A stretch of DNA of 64,000 bases from assembly GCA_009829735.1 (NCBI GenBank), contig CM020618.1, positions 35,874,894 through 35,938,893 on the forward strand, given 5' to 3'. The position numbers and the translations under genes are program-made. This document shows positions 20,796 to 30,997 of this stretch, piece after piece (position 1 is the stretch's first letter; each line of letters begins with the position of its first letter). The notes under the pieces were generated by a model. The model was given only the letters and a program-made list of their open reading frames with translations. It was not told where the DNA came from and searched no databases. Source of the DNA: Pyropia yezoensis. Taxonomy: Eukaryota > Rhodophyta > Bangiophyceae > Bangiales > Bangiaceae.

Positions 20796-23700
20796 TCACT
20801 CATCCAACGAGTAATTGGGGTGCACGCCCAGTAGCCGGTCCTTCTTGGCCAGACCCGGGTCCTGGTTGGGGATTTCAACCAGCACCCGCTCCTTGGCCAC
20901 CATCCGGTGGATGACCATACGCATGCGCCGCACCTCGGTGGCGAGCTCCGCCTCGGACAGCAGGCCGCCCCCGTCGGGGCGTTCCGCGTCGCCCACCAGC
21001 AGCCGCACCAGCTGCGCGCGGCTAGCCAGGCCGCGGCCCGCCGCGGGGGGTGCAGGGGGGGCCGACACCCCATCGTCGGCAGAAAAGGAGGGGGGGGGAG
21101 GCGCCGCCGCCGCGGGGCCGACCGTCTCAAGCCGCCGCAGGTGCACCACGACGCGGCTGATGAGGCTGCGGAACTCGCCGTAGCTGATGGTGATGGGCTC
21201 CTTTGCGGCCGCCCCATTGGCGGCGGTCGCGGCGGCAGCGGCGGGGGGGGCGGCACCGGGAACACCGCCGCGCACGGCAGCCTCCGCCTCTGCAACCGCT
21301 GACATGGCCACGTCGCCGGCCGCCGGCGGGGCGCCGCCGCCGCCCTCGCTGCCGCCACCGTCATTGTCGCCTGTATCCATGGCCACATCATTGCCGTCAC
21401 CACCGCCACCAGTCCCATCATTAGGGTGGTCCACGCCGCCGCCACCGCCGCCACCGCCACCACCATCACTACCGCCACCGCCACCGCCACCGCCACCGCC
21501 ACCGCCACCGCCACCGCCACCGCCACCGCCACCGCCACCGCCACCACCACCGCCACTGCCGCCAGCTTCATCGTCACCCGCCTCCTCCGCATCGTCGCCC
21601 GCCCCCTCCCCAATGTCCAGCTCGTCCTCATCCTCCAGCACTACGTCCTCCGTCTCGACGTGGATGATGCTCTTGCGCAGCAGCCGCACCGCCTCGCGCA
21701 CATAGCGCGTCCGCACAAATCCGTCCAGGTGCAATCGCGCGAGGGCCTCGGAGAGGCGGATCAGTGACTCCAGCTGCCGCACCGTGATGCGGTAGGCCGA
21801 CCGACCACCCGACGTGGCGTCGGCCTGCCGCAGCAGCCGGTACTGTTGGGCGAGGAGAACCCGCGACTCGGGAAGGAGCGTCGGCTGGATGGTGCGCGCG
21901 AAACGAACGTACCGCTGGAGGGCTGACTGGGACCACTCGGGGGTGGCGCCGCCACCGCCCAGCGCGCCACCGCCCATGACCGCGTCCATGGCGGCCGCCG
22001 CCCCACCCCCGCCGTCACCGTCGCCGCCCCCCGCGGCGCCCGTGACCGACGACGCGTGGGCCTGCACAATGAACTTGGCAATGTTGGTGTCGGCCGTCTC
22101 GTCACACTCGTCGAGGACAACAAAGAAGAGGTCAAAGCGGCTCATGATGGGTGCCGACATGTTGACATTCTGCTTGAGCGTCCGTGACCGGTCGTACCGC
22201 CCCGCCACCGGGTTCGCCGCCGCCAGCACCGACGCCCGCGCCATGAGCGTTGCGTGAATACCCGCCTTGGCCAGCGAGATGGTTTGCTGCTCCATCGCCT
22301 CGTGGATGGCCACCTGGTCCGTTGCGTTCATCTTGTCAAACTCGTCAATCGCACACACCCCATTGTCCGCTAGCATCAGCGCGCCCGCCTCAATGCAAAA
22401 CTCCCCCGTCTCCACATCCTTGGCCACCGAGGCGGTCAGGCCTGCAGCGGAAGAGGCCTTGCCGCTGGTGTAGACGCCCCGCGGGGAAAACGCGACGGCG
22501 TACTTGAGGAACTGGCTCTTGGCCGTCGAAGGGTCGCCCACCACGCACACGTTGATGTCCCCCCGCAGGCCAATGCCGTCGGGGGTGGCCTTGTGGACGC
22601 CCCCAAAAAGCATGAGCAGAACGCCGCGCTTGACCTCGTCATGCCCATACACGCCGGGGGCGACCGAGGCTGCCAGGCGGGCGTACAGCCGGGGGGTGGC
22701 CTTGATCATGGCAATCTCCTCGCGCTGAGCGGGGGTCATGGCGTCCAAAGCAGCTGCCTGTGCATCCTCCTCTGCGCTCACGTCGGCACCATCGCGGGGC
22801 TCTGCGGCGCTCGCCGCCGAGCCACCCGCGGCGGCGGCCTCCGAGTCGGCAACGTGACACGCGAGGAAGCACAGGCGGTAGTTGAGCTCCCGCACCCCAA
22901 ACTGCTTGGCACCCGTCACGCCGCCGCCACCGCCGCCCCCTCCTCCCCCTCCACCTCCTGAGCCGGCCGACCGCGCCTCCACCCGCTCGCCCGGTTTGGC
23001 CAACGCCGTCGCGTCGGGCACCACAATGAGGGTGCCCGTAAAGGTGACCGTATCTCCCGCCTTGGCCGTCTCGACGAGGTCCCCACGGAGGACCACATCC
23101 ACGGTGCGCGGCATGGAGCCTGCGGGGATCTCGGCGGATGGCTCTTGCACCCGAACCCGCTGCCAGTCGATAAAGCGGGAGCGGTCCATGGACAGGTTCC
23201 AGGCCCGCTTGTTGCCACACGTGCCGCAGACGCTCGGCTCGGTGTATCGGAACTGCTGCTCCACGTCCGGCACCGCTGCCCCACAGTTGCCACAGTTGAA
23301 GTGGGCAGAGAGGAGCTCGGGACGCACCTCTGAAGTGCGCGTGATGGTGCCGCGGAGAGCTAGCAGCGCCCCCACCCCGTCAGACCGCAGGTCTCGGAGC
23401 TTGCGGACGCGCGGGAGGTTAGCGAGGGATACAGACCACAGACGGAGGGAACCGTCTTCAGCCCGAGCCTCGTCGGGGTGGTGCCGGGCGATGAAAGTAC
23501 CGACCGCCTTGCGGAGATATGGCTCGGTGCTGACGCCAGAGAGAGTGAAGGATGACGAAGACACAGAAGATGAAGGGGGACCCGCACGATGATGAACAGA
23601 AAAATATAGAGGGCAGAGCAAAAAATACACCCACGCGGAAGCGCCATGAGCGCCCAGCAGGTGCTCGAGTCAAGCTTGTTAGTCGTGTGAACCACACTGC

Positions 23701-24331
23701 CGGCAGCGACTCGAGAAGACGCCACTCTGCAATCACACGATGTCGGTACCACCCGCAGCTGACCACATCCTCAGCAAAAAAGACATCAATCCGACCACAG
23801 GCCCACGCCCCGGAAACGCCTACGATCACCTCTCCCCTCTGTTCAGACGTACCGGTAATACTCTTCCTCGATAATCTCTGCCAGCTCGTCGTCATGGTTG
23901 AGCAGGTGTTCAAAGTCCACATAAACCGTTGACCGTCCCCGCTCCTTGAGGGTCAACAGCTGCTCCACGTACGGCCGCACCCGCGGGCCACCAGCTGCGC
24001 CGCCAGTGCCCTCCTCGTCGTCATTGAGCGCGTCATCGTCGTCCATGGCGGCGCTGTCAGGCGCCACCTCAAAGGTCTCGAGGAAGTCGAGAAACTTGTC
24101 GCCGACCAGCGAGGCCAGCGCATCGCCCTGGGCACCGCCGCCGTCGCCGCCACCGCCGCCACCGCCGCCACCCCCTCCAACGTCCATCCCATCGCCGCCG
24201 CCGCCGCCGCCGCCACCGCCGCCATCGTCGCCAACAAAGACGTCCGCGACGGGCGCAGCCGCGCCTGCGGCAGCCACGTTGGCTATGTCACCTTCCACGT
24301 CTGAGCCAAAGAGGCTGCTGGGGGTTGACAT
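20796..24331 (-). CDS. MCM6: DNA replication licensing factor MCM6
   Basis: Subunit of the MCM2-7 replicative helicase. Exons 24331-23853 and 23529-20796 flank a 323-bp intron (donor GTACGT, acceptor CAG); the join reads EEYYR-TEPYLRKAV in phase, giving about 1070 residues. The N-terminal domain has DKFLDFLETF, a zinc-binding set (CGNCG...CGTCGN) and the MCM6-typical EQQFRYTEPS and SRFIDWQRVRVQE. The AAA+ core has Walker A GDPSTAKSQFLKYAV, Walker B CAIDEFDKM and the SRFDLFFVVLDE arginine-finger segment. The C-terminus ends NQDPGLAKKDRLLGVHPNYS, as in MCM6 orthologues. Unusual features are a Gly-rich insertion near the zinc domain and an Asp/Gly tract of more than 30 Gly between the AAA+ and winged-helix parts. 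ATG 24331 (MSTPSSLFG) is the first ATG. It is divergent from ARL1, and an E2F-like site lies upstream. Confidence 0.95.
21430..21560. repeat. CCACCG microsatellite inside MCM6
   Basis: A near-perfect run of CCACCG units on the plus strand. It encodes uninterrupted Gly on the coding (minus) strand. It lies between the conserved AAA+ and C-terminal portions of MCM6, so it is a tolerated coding repeat and probably length-polymorphic. Confidence 0.9.
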
Positions 24332-24685
24332 GGTGGGAGGCGCCACAGGGGACGGCAGGTTCGATTCTCACGGATAGCGGTACAACGACGAGCTGCGAAC
24401 GTCGACGATAAAGCGGAAAGTGGGCAGCGGACGGACACGCAGCAGGGATGGCTGGGACCCAACTGGTAGTACGAGAGGAAAGAAGGGGAGCACGTGGGGG
24501 AAACGAGGGGGAGTGAAGAGACAGGGTCGAGAGACACTGCGGGCCACCTGACTCGAGCACGTCCGACCCGAGTACAAAGTGTCGCTGCGCGCAGAGGGTG
24601 CGCGTAGGGACGAACTCAGCGTCTCAACGGTTCAAAACGGGGACGTCGCATTTCGGGGACATCCGAAAACGCGGGAACCGCGTGC

Positions 24686-24693
24686 GCGGGAAA
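24686..24693 (-). promoter_or_regulatory. E2F-like site upstream of MCM6
   Basis: GCGGGAAA on the plus strand, reading TTTCCCGC towards MCM6, lies about 355 bp upstream of the MCM6 ATG in the region shared with ARL1. A degenerate copy (GCGGGAACC) starts at 24671. TTTCCCGC is the consensus bound by E2F/DP, and MCM genes are classical E2F targets in animals and plants. The rest of the 24332-25196 intergenic stretch shows no gene. Confidence 0.5.
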
Positions 24694-25196
24694 CGCAGCT
24701 GCATCTTGCCCTTTGCGATGTGGCGGGAGGCGGGAAGCTGAGTAGTACTTACAACAATCAGCACTCATACTAACAATTACAATCGCTCGGTCTTACTTGA
24801 ATATCTAAGTAAGTACCGTTCTGTTGAGGCAGCAGAAGTCGGTTTGGTTCGGCCCACCTCTCGAGCCCTGCCCAAGCCGCGTTGTGAGGAGCGGCTGGTA
24901 CTCTTGCAGGTGTCGGCCACCCGCCGGGTCGTCGTCGGCCTCCCCCTTGCTTGTGGCAGTGGCGCCCTTGGTGGTTGGTGGCAACAACAAGTCGCATTGG
25001 CAGCTCCTACCACTCTCCCACCCTGAGCGTGGTCAGGGCCGGCTTTTTATCGACTGCTGGTCCCCGTGGCTGGCCTGTGGGCGACCACCGCGTGGCAGCC
25101 GCGGCGCCGGCTGGGGGCGCCTTGCCGGCTGCCGCTGCTGCTGCCGGCCGCCGCCGAACCAGGCTGAGGCCGGGCGCCCCCCGCACCTGACCGACC

Positions 25197-26708
25197 ATGG
25201 GCAACGCGTTTAGCTGGCTGCTGGCGTCCCTATTTGGGGACAAGGAGGCTCGCATCCTCATCCTGGGCCTGGACGTACGTGTGCCAGACCCGCCTTGACC
25301 TTGACTGGCAGGGGTGCGGTGAGGCGGGCACCACGGGCATACTAGCGGCTGCGGGGGGGTTCCAGCCGCGCTCTTCTACATCCTTCCTCTACCCCACCCA
25401 CATTTGCCTTTGACGCGGGCGGCTGGCTTACCCACGTGCTTTGCTTTTTCTTTTGTTGCATTTGTTGTGCTTCCCTCTCTCGCTGCGCTGGGTGCCCGCG
25501 TCTTTGGTATCTCCTCGCGTGACTTGGGGCTCACCCCGCTGGCATCTGCGGGTTTTTTCGGATCGGCGGCTGTCACGGCCGGCGGGACTGGTGCGGGACC
25601 TGTTTGCCCTTGCCTGTGGACTTCGCAGAATGCGGGCAAGACTAGCATTTTGTGTGCGTTGGCCTGCTTCGAGTTGGTGCCTTGAGGTTTTTGTGGCCCT
25701 TTTGACTGCCGGGGGCCCATCCCGACGACGGTGTATTTGGTTTGTCTGAAAAGCGGCCATGCCGCTTTTGTTCGGGCGGCCATCATGACAGCAACGCCCA
25801 GGGGTGGGACGTTGGCGGGCATTCCTCTGTTGCACGGCAATCCTTTTTGTTGCTCACCCCCATTGTTGTACGGGGAACGCGATACCACTGCTGTCGCAGA
25901 CGCGAATGCTCTGCTCTTGGTCCTCGTTTTTCTGTCGTGCTGACGGGACGGAGCTGAGGTGTGTTCTCCACGCGTGTGTGTTTCACTGCGTTGCTTTTGG
26001 CTGCGTCCTTTCCGCAGACCGTCTGAAGGAGGGCACCTTCCACTCGACTGTACCGACCATTGGATTCAATGCTGTACGTTGGCCGCCTTCTCTGTCCCGA
26101 CGCGCGATGTTATCTCCCGCTTTCTGGAGCCCTTGGTGAACTATATCGCCTGGGGTTGCTTACTGTGTGGGCATGGCTGGGACACCTCGCTGACCGAGCT
26201 TTCTGGACGTGCCGTGACATTGCTACACGCTGACTCGGGTGCGCACCATCCCTGCCTATCGTGTCTGTGCCACTCGCTGTCCCCGTTTCCGTCTATTTCT
26301 TGTTTGTGTCGCCTCATGCAGGAGACGTTGGAGGTAGGAAAGCTGAAGGCGCAGGTGTGGGACTTGGGTGGCCAAGAATCCATCCGCCCCTACTGGCGGT
26401 CCTACTTCTCCCACCAGGAGGCGGTGGTGTTCGTGGTGGACAGCTGCGACAGTGCACGGTTGGATGTGGCACGGCGGGAGCTGATGGCTGTCCTCGACGA
26501 AGAAGAGCTCCGCACCGCGCTGGTGTGCGTACTGGCAAACAAGCAGGACCGGCCCGAGGCGCTGCCCGCTGCCGCAATTGCCGAGGCCCTCTCCCTGACC
26601 TCCATCCGTGACAGGAAGTGGACGATCATCTCTGCGTCTGCTCTTCGGGGGGAGGGACTAAAGGAGGGCTTCCAGTGGATCGCCAGCGAGCTGGACAACA
26701 AGGCTTAA
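25197..26708 (+). CDS. ARL1: ARF-like small GTPase, ARL1 type
   Basis: Four exons: 25197-25274, 25629-25653, 26018-26073 and 26322-26708, with GT-AG introns of 354, 364 and 248 bp. They join without frame errors into 181 residues, the exact usual length of ARL1. Gly2 (MGNAF) is available for myristoylation. The G boxes are complete: GLDNAGKTS (P-loop), PTIGFN (switch I), WDLGGQ (switch II), ANKQD and the SA of the last box. Features favouring ARL1 over ARF are the start MGNAFSWLLASLFGDKEARI, SIRPYWRSY, and the EEEL and DRKW segments. ARL1 recruits GRIP golgins at the trans-Golgi. Exon 2 is only 25 nt. The protein could serve with the AP-1 gamma subunit encoded 22 kb away at the same compartment; that is functional, not operonic. 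Confidence 0.93.
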
Positions 26709-26711
26709 ACA

Positions 26712-27405
26712 AGGCTTGACGGAGGCCGAGCGTCCCCATCTATTGCCCCTGGGGCGACCTGCGCAGCGCTCTCGTCTTCCCTGCTCTTTTGTTTTTTTTG
26801 GCGTGTTTCCCGGTGTTGGCTGGGTTTGCGTCGGGCTGACCCACTCCTGCATCCACAGGGAATACCGGTGATCGGTGGTGGTTGGAAGGGCTTTTGGGAT
26901 TGCGCGGTGGAACCGTTGTACACTTTCCTTTGTTAACGTCTCTCGACAGGGTGACCTTGAGTACCTAGTGGACTGACCACTGAGTTGCGACGAAGTCATA
27001 TGTTCGCAAAATCCATATCAAGTTGGATGAACGGTATGTACATACAGTCGTCTTCGCCCAACACACACTGCCATTGTCCTCCGCGGACCACCCATGACTC
27101 ACCCCTTGCCCCGAACGTGGCGCGGTAGTCGTCCCGACGGCGCGGCGGCTCCCTCCAGCGGCGGCGCCGTAGACGCTGTCTCCCCCGGCCGCGACGACGG
27201 GACCTGACCGAGCACATGGATGGCCATGGCGCGCACACACAGCAACCAGGTCCGCAGGGAACGGACATCAGCACGGTCGCCGCGGGTGACGAGGCCGCCG
27301 CAACGACCAGCCGACCCACCAGGCCCAGCCGACAGACGCCCCAGCCCCACCAAACAACCAATGCCGACGCCGTCGCCGCTGTCGCCACCAGACGCCGCGT
27401 CGCCG
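26712..27405. other. intergenic, no supported gene
   Basis: 3' flank of ARL1, with a T-rich run near 26787-26799, followed by GC-rich sequence leading into the 10-bp tandem repeat. No gene is recognised. Confidence 0.5.
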
Positions 27406-27410
27406 TCGCC

Positions 27411-27520
27411 GCCAGACGCCGCCAGGCGCCGCCAGACGCCGCCAGACGCCGCCAGACGCCGCCAGACGCCGCCAGACGCCGCCAGACGCCGCCAGACGTC
27501 GCCAGACGCCGCCAGACGCC
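27411..27520. repeat. 10-bp tandem array, 11 units
   Basis: Eleven consecutive units of GCCAGACGCC with only two single-base variants (GCCAGGCGCC at 27421 and GCCAGACGTC at 27491). Degenerate half-units extend upstream to about 27385. Ten is not a multiple of three, so a coding role is unlikely. The array lies just upstream of a TATA-like box and a duplicated TTGGCGCC motif. Confidence 0.95.
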
Positions 27521-27566
27521 ACCACAGCCCTCCTCACATGGCGCGAGAAGGGAAGGACAAACTATG

Positions 27567-27602
27567 AAAGTTGGCGCCAGCGTATAAAAGTTGGCGCCAG
27601 CG
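27567..27602 (+). promoter_or_regulatory. TATA box between two TTGGCGCC (E2F-like) repeats
   Basis: AAAGTTGGCGCCAGCG occurs twice at a 20-bp spacing (27567-27582 and 27587-27602). TATAAAA (27583-27589) lies at the junction. TTGGCGCC fits the E2F core (TTSGCGC). A third partial copy, AAAAGTTGGCGACAGGCG, occurs near 27737. The arrangement looks like a core promoter pointing right, towards the small candidate frame at 27723. Confidence 0.4.
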
Positions 27603-27722
27603 TCGGTGGGCGGACACCCGCCGCCGCCACCGCCGACGCCGGAGCCGCTGCTCCCGCAACAGCTGGTGCCGCCACCACAGCTAGGTGCCGCCGCCGCAGC
27701 TACCTCGGCCAATCCCGCTACC

Positions 27723-28115
27723 ATGACCACCGCCAAAAGTTGGCGACAGGCGTCCGGTTCGCGACCTGAGAACGACCCAACCAGGTATCCCGGTCTGATC
27801 CAGCCCGACACACAGTCTCGTCGCCGTGCGTTGGGTATCCCAGCCGAGCACTATTTGCCCATCACTCTGCTGCCGCGTGGTTGGGCTGCCCCCGCCGTCC
27901 CGCATCCTGTCTTGCTGGCTCCTTCCCCCCCGCAGCATCCATTCGAACATCACCGTCGCCGTCGACTGTGGCGGGCGTCCCGCGCCCAGTGTCTGGCACG
28001 ATCTCCAGGGCAGTATCAGCAATCTCCTCGGCGAGCATCCAAGTCTGAAGGATATTGTCCTCAGCGACACTCGCCATCAACCACTCGTCGGTGGGGCTCC
28101 ATGCAAGGTCACTGA
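27723..28115 (+). CDS. small candidate gene, convergent with RBBP4/MSI1
   Basis: From ATG 27723 (accATGa) the frame reads MTTAKSWRQASGSRP, then NDPTRYPGLIQPDTQ and RRALGIPAEHYLPITLLP, which has ordinary protein-like composition before it overlaps the 3' end of the opposite WD40 gene. It is preceded by TATAAAA 134 bp upstream. After about residue 60 the frame is antisense to conserved WD40 coding sequence and is probably not protein. A real gene here would have a splice donor near 27900 or end soon after. No homologue is recognised. Treat as a hypothesis. Confidence 0.25.
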   Translation: MTTAKSWRQASGSRPENDPTRYPGLIQPDTQSRRRALGIPAEHYLPITLLPRGWAAPAVPHPVLLAPSPPQHPFEHHRRRRLWRASRAQCLARSPGQYQQSPRRASKSEGYCPQRHSPSTTRRWGSMQGH

Positions 28116-29427
28116 CCTTGGATGTGTGCCCACCGTGGACAAACATCAGCTCGGGGGGGCCATCCGCGGCGTCTTCCACTGGCTGCTCCTTGCCCACGCG
28201 GGCCAGGTTCCACACGTGCACCCGCCGGTCGGCCGATGCGGATGCAAGGACGGCCTCATGGAAGGGGGACCAAGCAAGTGTCAGCACCTCGTCGCCGTGC
28301 GCCTCACAGGAATGTACCTTGGTGGACATGTTCCGCATATCCCACACCGCTACTGAGCGGTCAGCTGAGGCGGTTGCCAGCACGTGCGAGGAGTAAGGGT
28401 TGAACGCGACGGCGTTGACCTCGCGCCGATGGGCGCGCGTGACGCACGTTGCCGCTGATTTGCGCCCCGACGCGCGGTTGTCCCACACCAGCAATCGACG
28501 GTCGTCACCCACTGAGGCGAGTAAGTGCGCCTCTAAGTGGTTCCATGACACGTCCTCCACTACCCCATCGTGTTGCCGGTACATCGAGGTGGGCTCCATC
28601 GTGGGACCCCCACCGCCACTAACCCCGCTGCCGCTGCTGCCACTGACAATGCCCCCACCGGGAGCACCCACGTCCCAGGTTACCACAAGCCCATCATCAG
28701 CAGCTGACGCCAGGCGACCCATCGTGCGGGGCGACCATGCGAGGCCGTAGCCTTCCTTCTTGTGCCCCCGCAGACGCAGGGTCGGTGCGCACGGCGCGCC
28801 GGGCGGTGGCTTAGCCGGGAACTTGGACGTGTCAAACAGAAGCACCTCGGCGGTAATACTCTTGGTGGCCACCAGGGCGGGGGCCTGGGGCATGTAGCGC
28901 GCACGGTTAACCTCGCCGTCATGGGGGATTTTCTGAACATCCTCAAACTTGGTGACGCCTCGTGCGGCAGAAGCGGCGGCGGCGGCGGTGGCGGCGGCAG
29001 CACCCCTTGCATCGCTACTGCCACCTTCAGGCAGCCCCGGTTCACAAGAGCGCCCAGCGCCATTCGCGCCCGCGTGCTCAGCTGCATACGCCACAGTGGC
29101 AGCCTCCGCAATGGCTGACGGCAGGCGAACGGACGCGACCTTGAGGTAGTTGGGGTCATCCGCCGCGGTATGCGTGCCGATCAAGAGGTGCCGCGTGACA
29201 AACGGGGTGCCCTGAGGATGGTCGTCATCGCCACCGCCGCCGCCGGGGCGACCAGGCAGCCACTGGACGGTAAGGCTGGGCCAGTCCAGCGCCTTGGTTA
29301 TGACAAGGTCGTACAAGAAGGGGGTGTTCTTTTTCCAAACCTTGTACTCGTCCAGGATGAGGCGCTCACCCGTAATGGCCGCCGCGGCCGCCGAGGGCGT
29401 GGTCGCGCCCGCGGCAGGGCCGTCCAT
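27862..29427 (-). CDS. MSI1: histone-binding WD40 protein, RBBP4/MSI1 family
   Basis: 521 residues, single exon. The family's N-terminal histone H4-binding helix and first strand are present at residues 23-57 (LDEYKVWKKNTPFLYDLVIT, DWPSLTVQWLP). The WD40 propeller follows, with clear blades such as SADRSVAVWDMRN, SPFHEAVLASASADRRVHVW and the diagnostic FVHGGHTSKVSDLAWSP. These proteins are shared subunits of CAF-1, PRC2, NuRD/Sin3 and HAT1 complexes. The length exceeds the usual 410-430 because of Ala/Gly/Ser insertions (near residues 118-155 and 265-280) and an Asp/Gly tail. ATG 29427 is the first ATG. A short divergent region separates it from thioredoxin. Confidence 0.93.
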   Translation of the reverse strand: MDGPAAGATTPSAAAAAITGERLILDEYKVWKKNTPFLYDLVITKALDWPSLTVQWLPGRPGGGGGDDDHPQGTPFVTRHLLIGTHTAADDPNYLKVASVRLPSAIAEAATVAYAAEHAGANGAGRSCEPGLPEGGSSDARGAAAATAAAAASAARGVTKFEDVQKIPHDGEVNRARYMPQAPALVATKSITAEVLLFDTSKFPAKPPPGAPCAPTLRLRGHKKEGYGLAWSPRTMGRLASAADDGLVVTWDVGAPGGGIVSGSSGSGVSGGGGPTMEPTSMYRQHDGVVEDVSWNHLEAHLLASVGDDRRLLVWDNRASGRKSAATCVTRAHRREVNAVAFNPYSSHVLATASADRSVAVWDMRNMSTKVHSCEAHGDEVLTLAWSPFHEAVLASASADRRVHVWNLARVGKEQPVEDAADGPPELMFVHGGHTSKVSDLAWSPTDEWLMASVAEDNILQTWMLAEEIADTALEIVPDTGRGTPATVDGDGDVRMDAAGGKEPARQDAGRRGQPNHAAAE

Positions 29428-29708
29428 CGCCGCACTGCACTAAACAGACCCACCGAGTGTGGCGGGTGGGAACGCGGTGCGTCTGTGACCAAGGGCCCAC
29501 AGAATGCCAGGAGCGCAAGCAGCCTTCGTAACTGAAGCGCACCAAAGCACACCAGTGCGACAGCGCAGAGGCGGGACGCTCGAAGGTCAGGGTCGTCTGG
29601 CCTGCTCGACCACCAGAGAGCGCCAAGGAAAGAGGGTTGAAGAGGCGGGCATCGACAGAGACCACCGCGCCCCTGTAGAAGAGCAGGTGACCTAGTATCA
29701 GTACTAAC

Positions 29709-29766
29709 GGGCGCTACTTTCCTACTTTTCCCCCTTTGGGCGCTACTTTCCTACTGTTCTCCCTTT
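29709..29766. repeat. 29-bp direct duplication in a divergent promoter region
   Basis: GGGCGCTACTTTCCTACT followed by a pyrimidine-rich tail ending CCTTT occurs twice head to tail (29709-29737 and 29738-29766). It lies between the divergent RBBP4/MSI1 (start 29427) and thioredoxin (start 30164) genes. GGGCGC with a pyrimidine tract could be a factor-binding element. Function unknown. Confidence 0.7.
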
Positions 29767-30163
29767 GCTTTCGCTTCTGTAGGACTTGGTGAAGCGCGAT
29801 GAGTACTCTGAGAAAACTTCTCATACAATTGCGTATCTGGATAGTGGCTCACACAGTGCTCCAGTCCTTTGTCTCCCAAGTATTCTGAGAGAGGGGGCAC
29901 CTGGGTGCATCTCGCTCCCAGCAGCACCAATCCCCGCGTGGTCGTGGAACGCGCACCTCGCACCCTTCTGCCCGGGAAGACGAATCTCCACGGCCACGTT
30001 GGCATTGCCTCCCCATTGCCGCCCCCGCCTCCAGCCATCACCCCTTGGCCCACTTTTTGTCCGTTAACAACTCCCCTTTCTCGTCGTCTCCCTCCCCCCC
30101 GGCCATTTGACTTCTGCCCTTTCCGTTTCCCCTCTGCCTGCCCGCCCCGTGAATCCCCTTACC

Positions 30164-30997
30164 ATGGCGGCGTTTATCCCTGGCAGCGTCACTGCCGCTG
30201 CTGTCGGTGGCCGGCGGCGTCCGGCCCTGTGCACTTCTCGTGGGGTGACTGCGGGAAGGACACGGGTGGAGACTCGTTGTCTGGTTGTGGATGTGGGCAG
30301 TGAGGAGCAGCTGCAGGTTGTGCTGGATTCGGCGAAGGAGGCGGAGGCGCTCGTGGTGATTGACTACTCGACGACGTGGTGTGGACCGTGCAAAGTACGC
30401 GTTGTGATGCAATTATCCGCCGTCTTTCTGCTGTCCTGTCTTGGATGCGGCTCTGCTACATATATATATTGTGCTCCCTTTGATGTATCCTCGGGCTGGT
30501 TGGCGATTGTTGTCGACAACAATCCCTCTGCAGCAGGGGCTGATTGGGGATGGTTGTCGACAACAATCCTCTACAGGGGCGCCGCCTGGCGAAGTCTGCT
30601 GGTACCAGATGTTTGCTTCCACTTCAGTGGATGACGATGTTTGTGCGAGCGTGGTTGACCAGGTCACCGTTGGCGTGTTGCTGACCGCACCTGACGTTGA
30701 CCCACTGTTTGCTTGCTAGCACTTGAGCTTTCGTCTCGTCTTCCGCTCCTCACTGTACCCTTTGTCGCTCGTGCACAGGTTGTGTCGCCCAAGTTTGAGG
30801 CGCTCTCCGAAGAGCACCCGTCGGTTGTGTTTTGCAAGGTGATGGGTGACGCGGACATTCCCTCGTCGAAGCTGATGAAGCGGGAAGGCATCCGCGCGGT
30901 GCCGGCGTTTCACTTTTGGAAGGCCGGCGAGCGCGTGGACGAGGTGACAGGCGCCAAGATTGATGATGTCGTTGCGACGATGAAGGAGCACATGTGA
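30164..30997 (+). CDS. thioredoxin, probably plastid-targeted
   Basis: Two exons, 30164-30394 and 30779-30997, with a 384-bp GT-AG intron immediately after the active site. The join reads WCGPCK-VVSPKFEAL. The mature thioredoxin fold begins near residue 40 (VVDVGSEEQLQVVLDSA) and has the redox motif TTWCGPC and the cis-Pro segment IRAVPAFHFWKAGERVDEV. The roughly 40-residue N-terminus is rich in Ala, Arg and Thr and lacks acidic residues, consistent with a plastid transit peptide. The total is 149 residues. It reduces target disulfides; the class (f, m, y or CDSP32-like) cannot be settled by eye. ATG 30164 is in the strong context accATGg. The position of the intron in the redox motif is notable. 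Confidence 0.85.
30505..30568. repeat. duplicated palindrome in the thioredoxin intron
   Basis: GATTGTTGTCGACAACAATC (30505-30524) is a perfect 20-bp palindrome. A second copy with one mismatch lies at 30549-30568. The copies sit in a roughly 44-bp direct repeat that also includes CTCTGCAGCAGGGGC/CTCTACAGGGGC. It is wholly intronic. Confidence 0.85.

Noticed and set aside
27411-27520. CRISPR-like array
   Set aside because: Direct 10-bp repeats without spacers in a eukaryotic genome; it is a simple tandem repeat.
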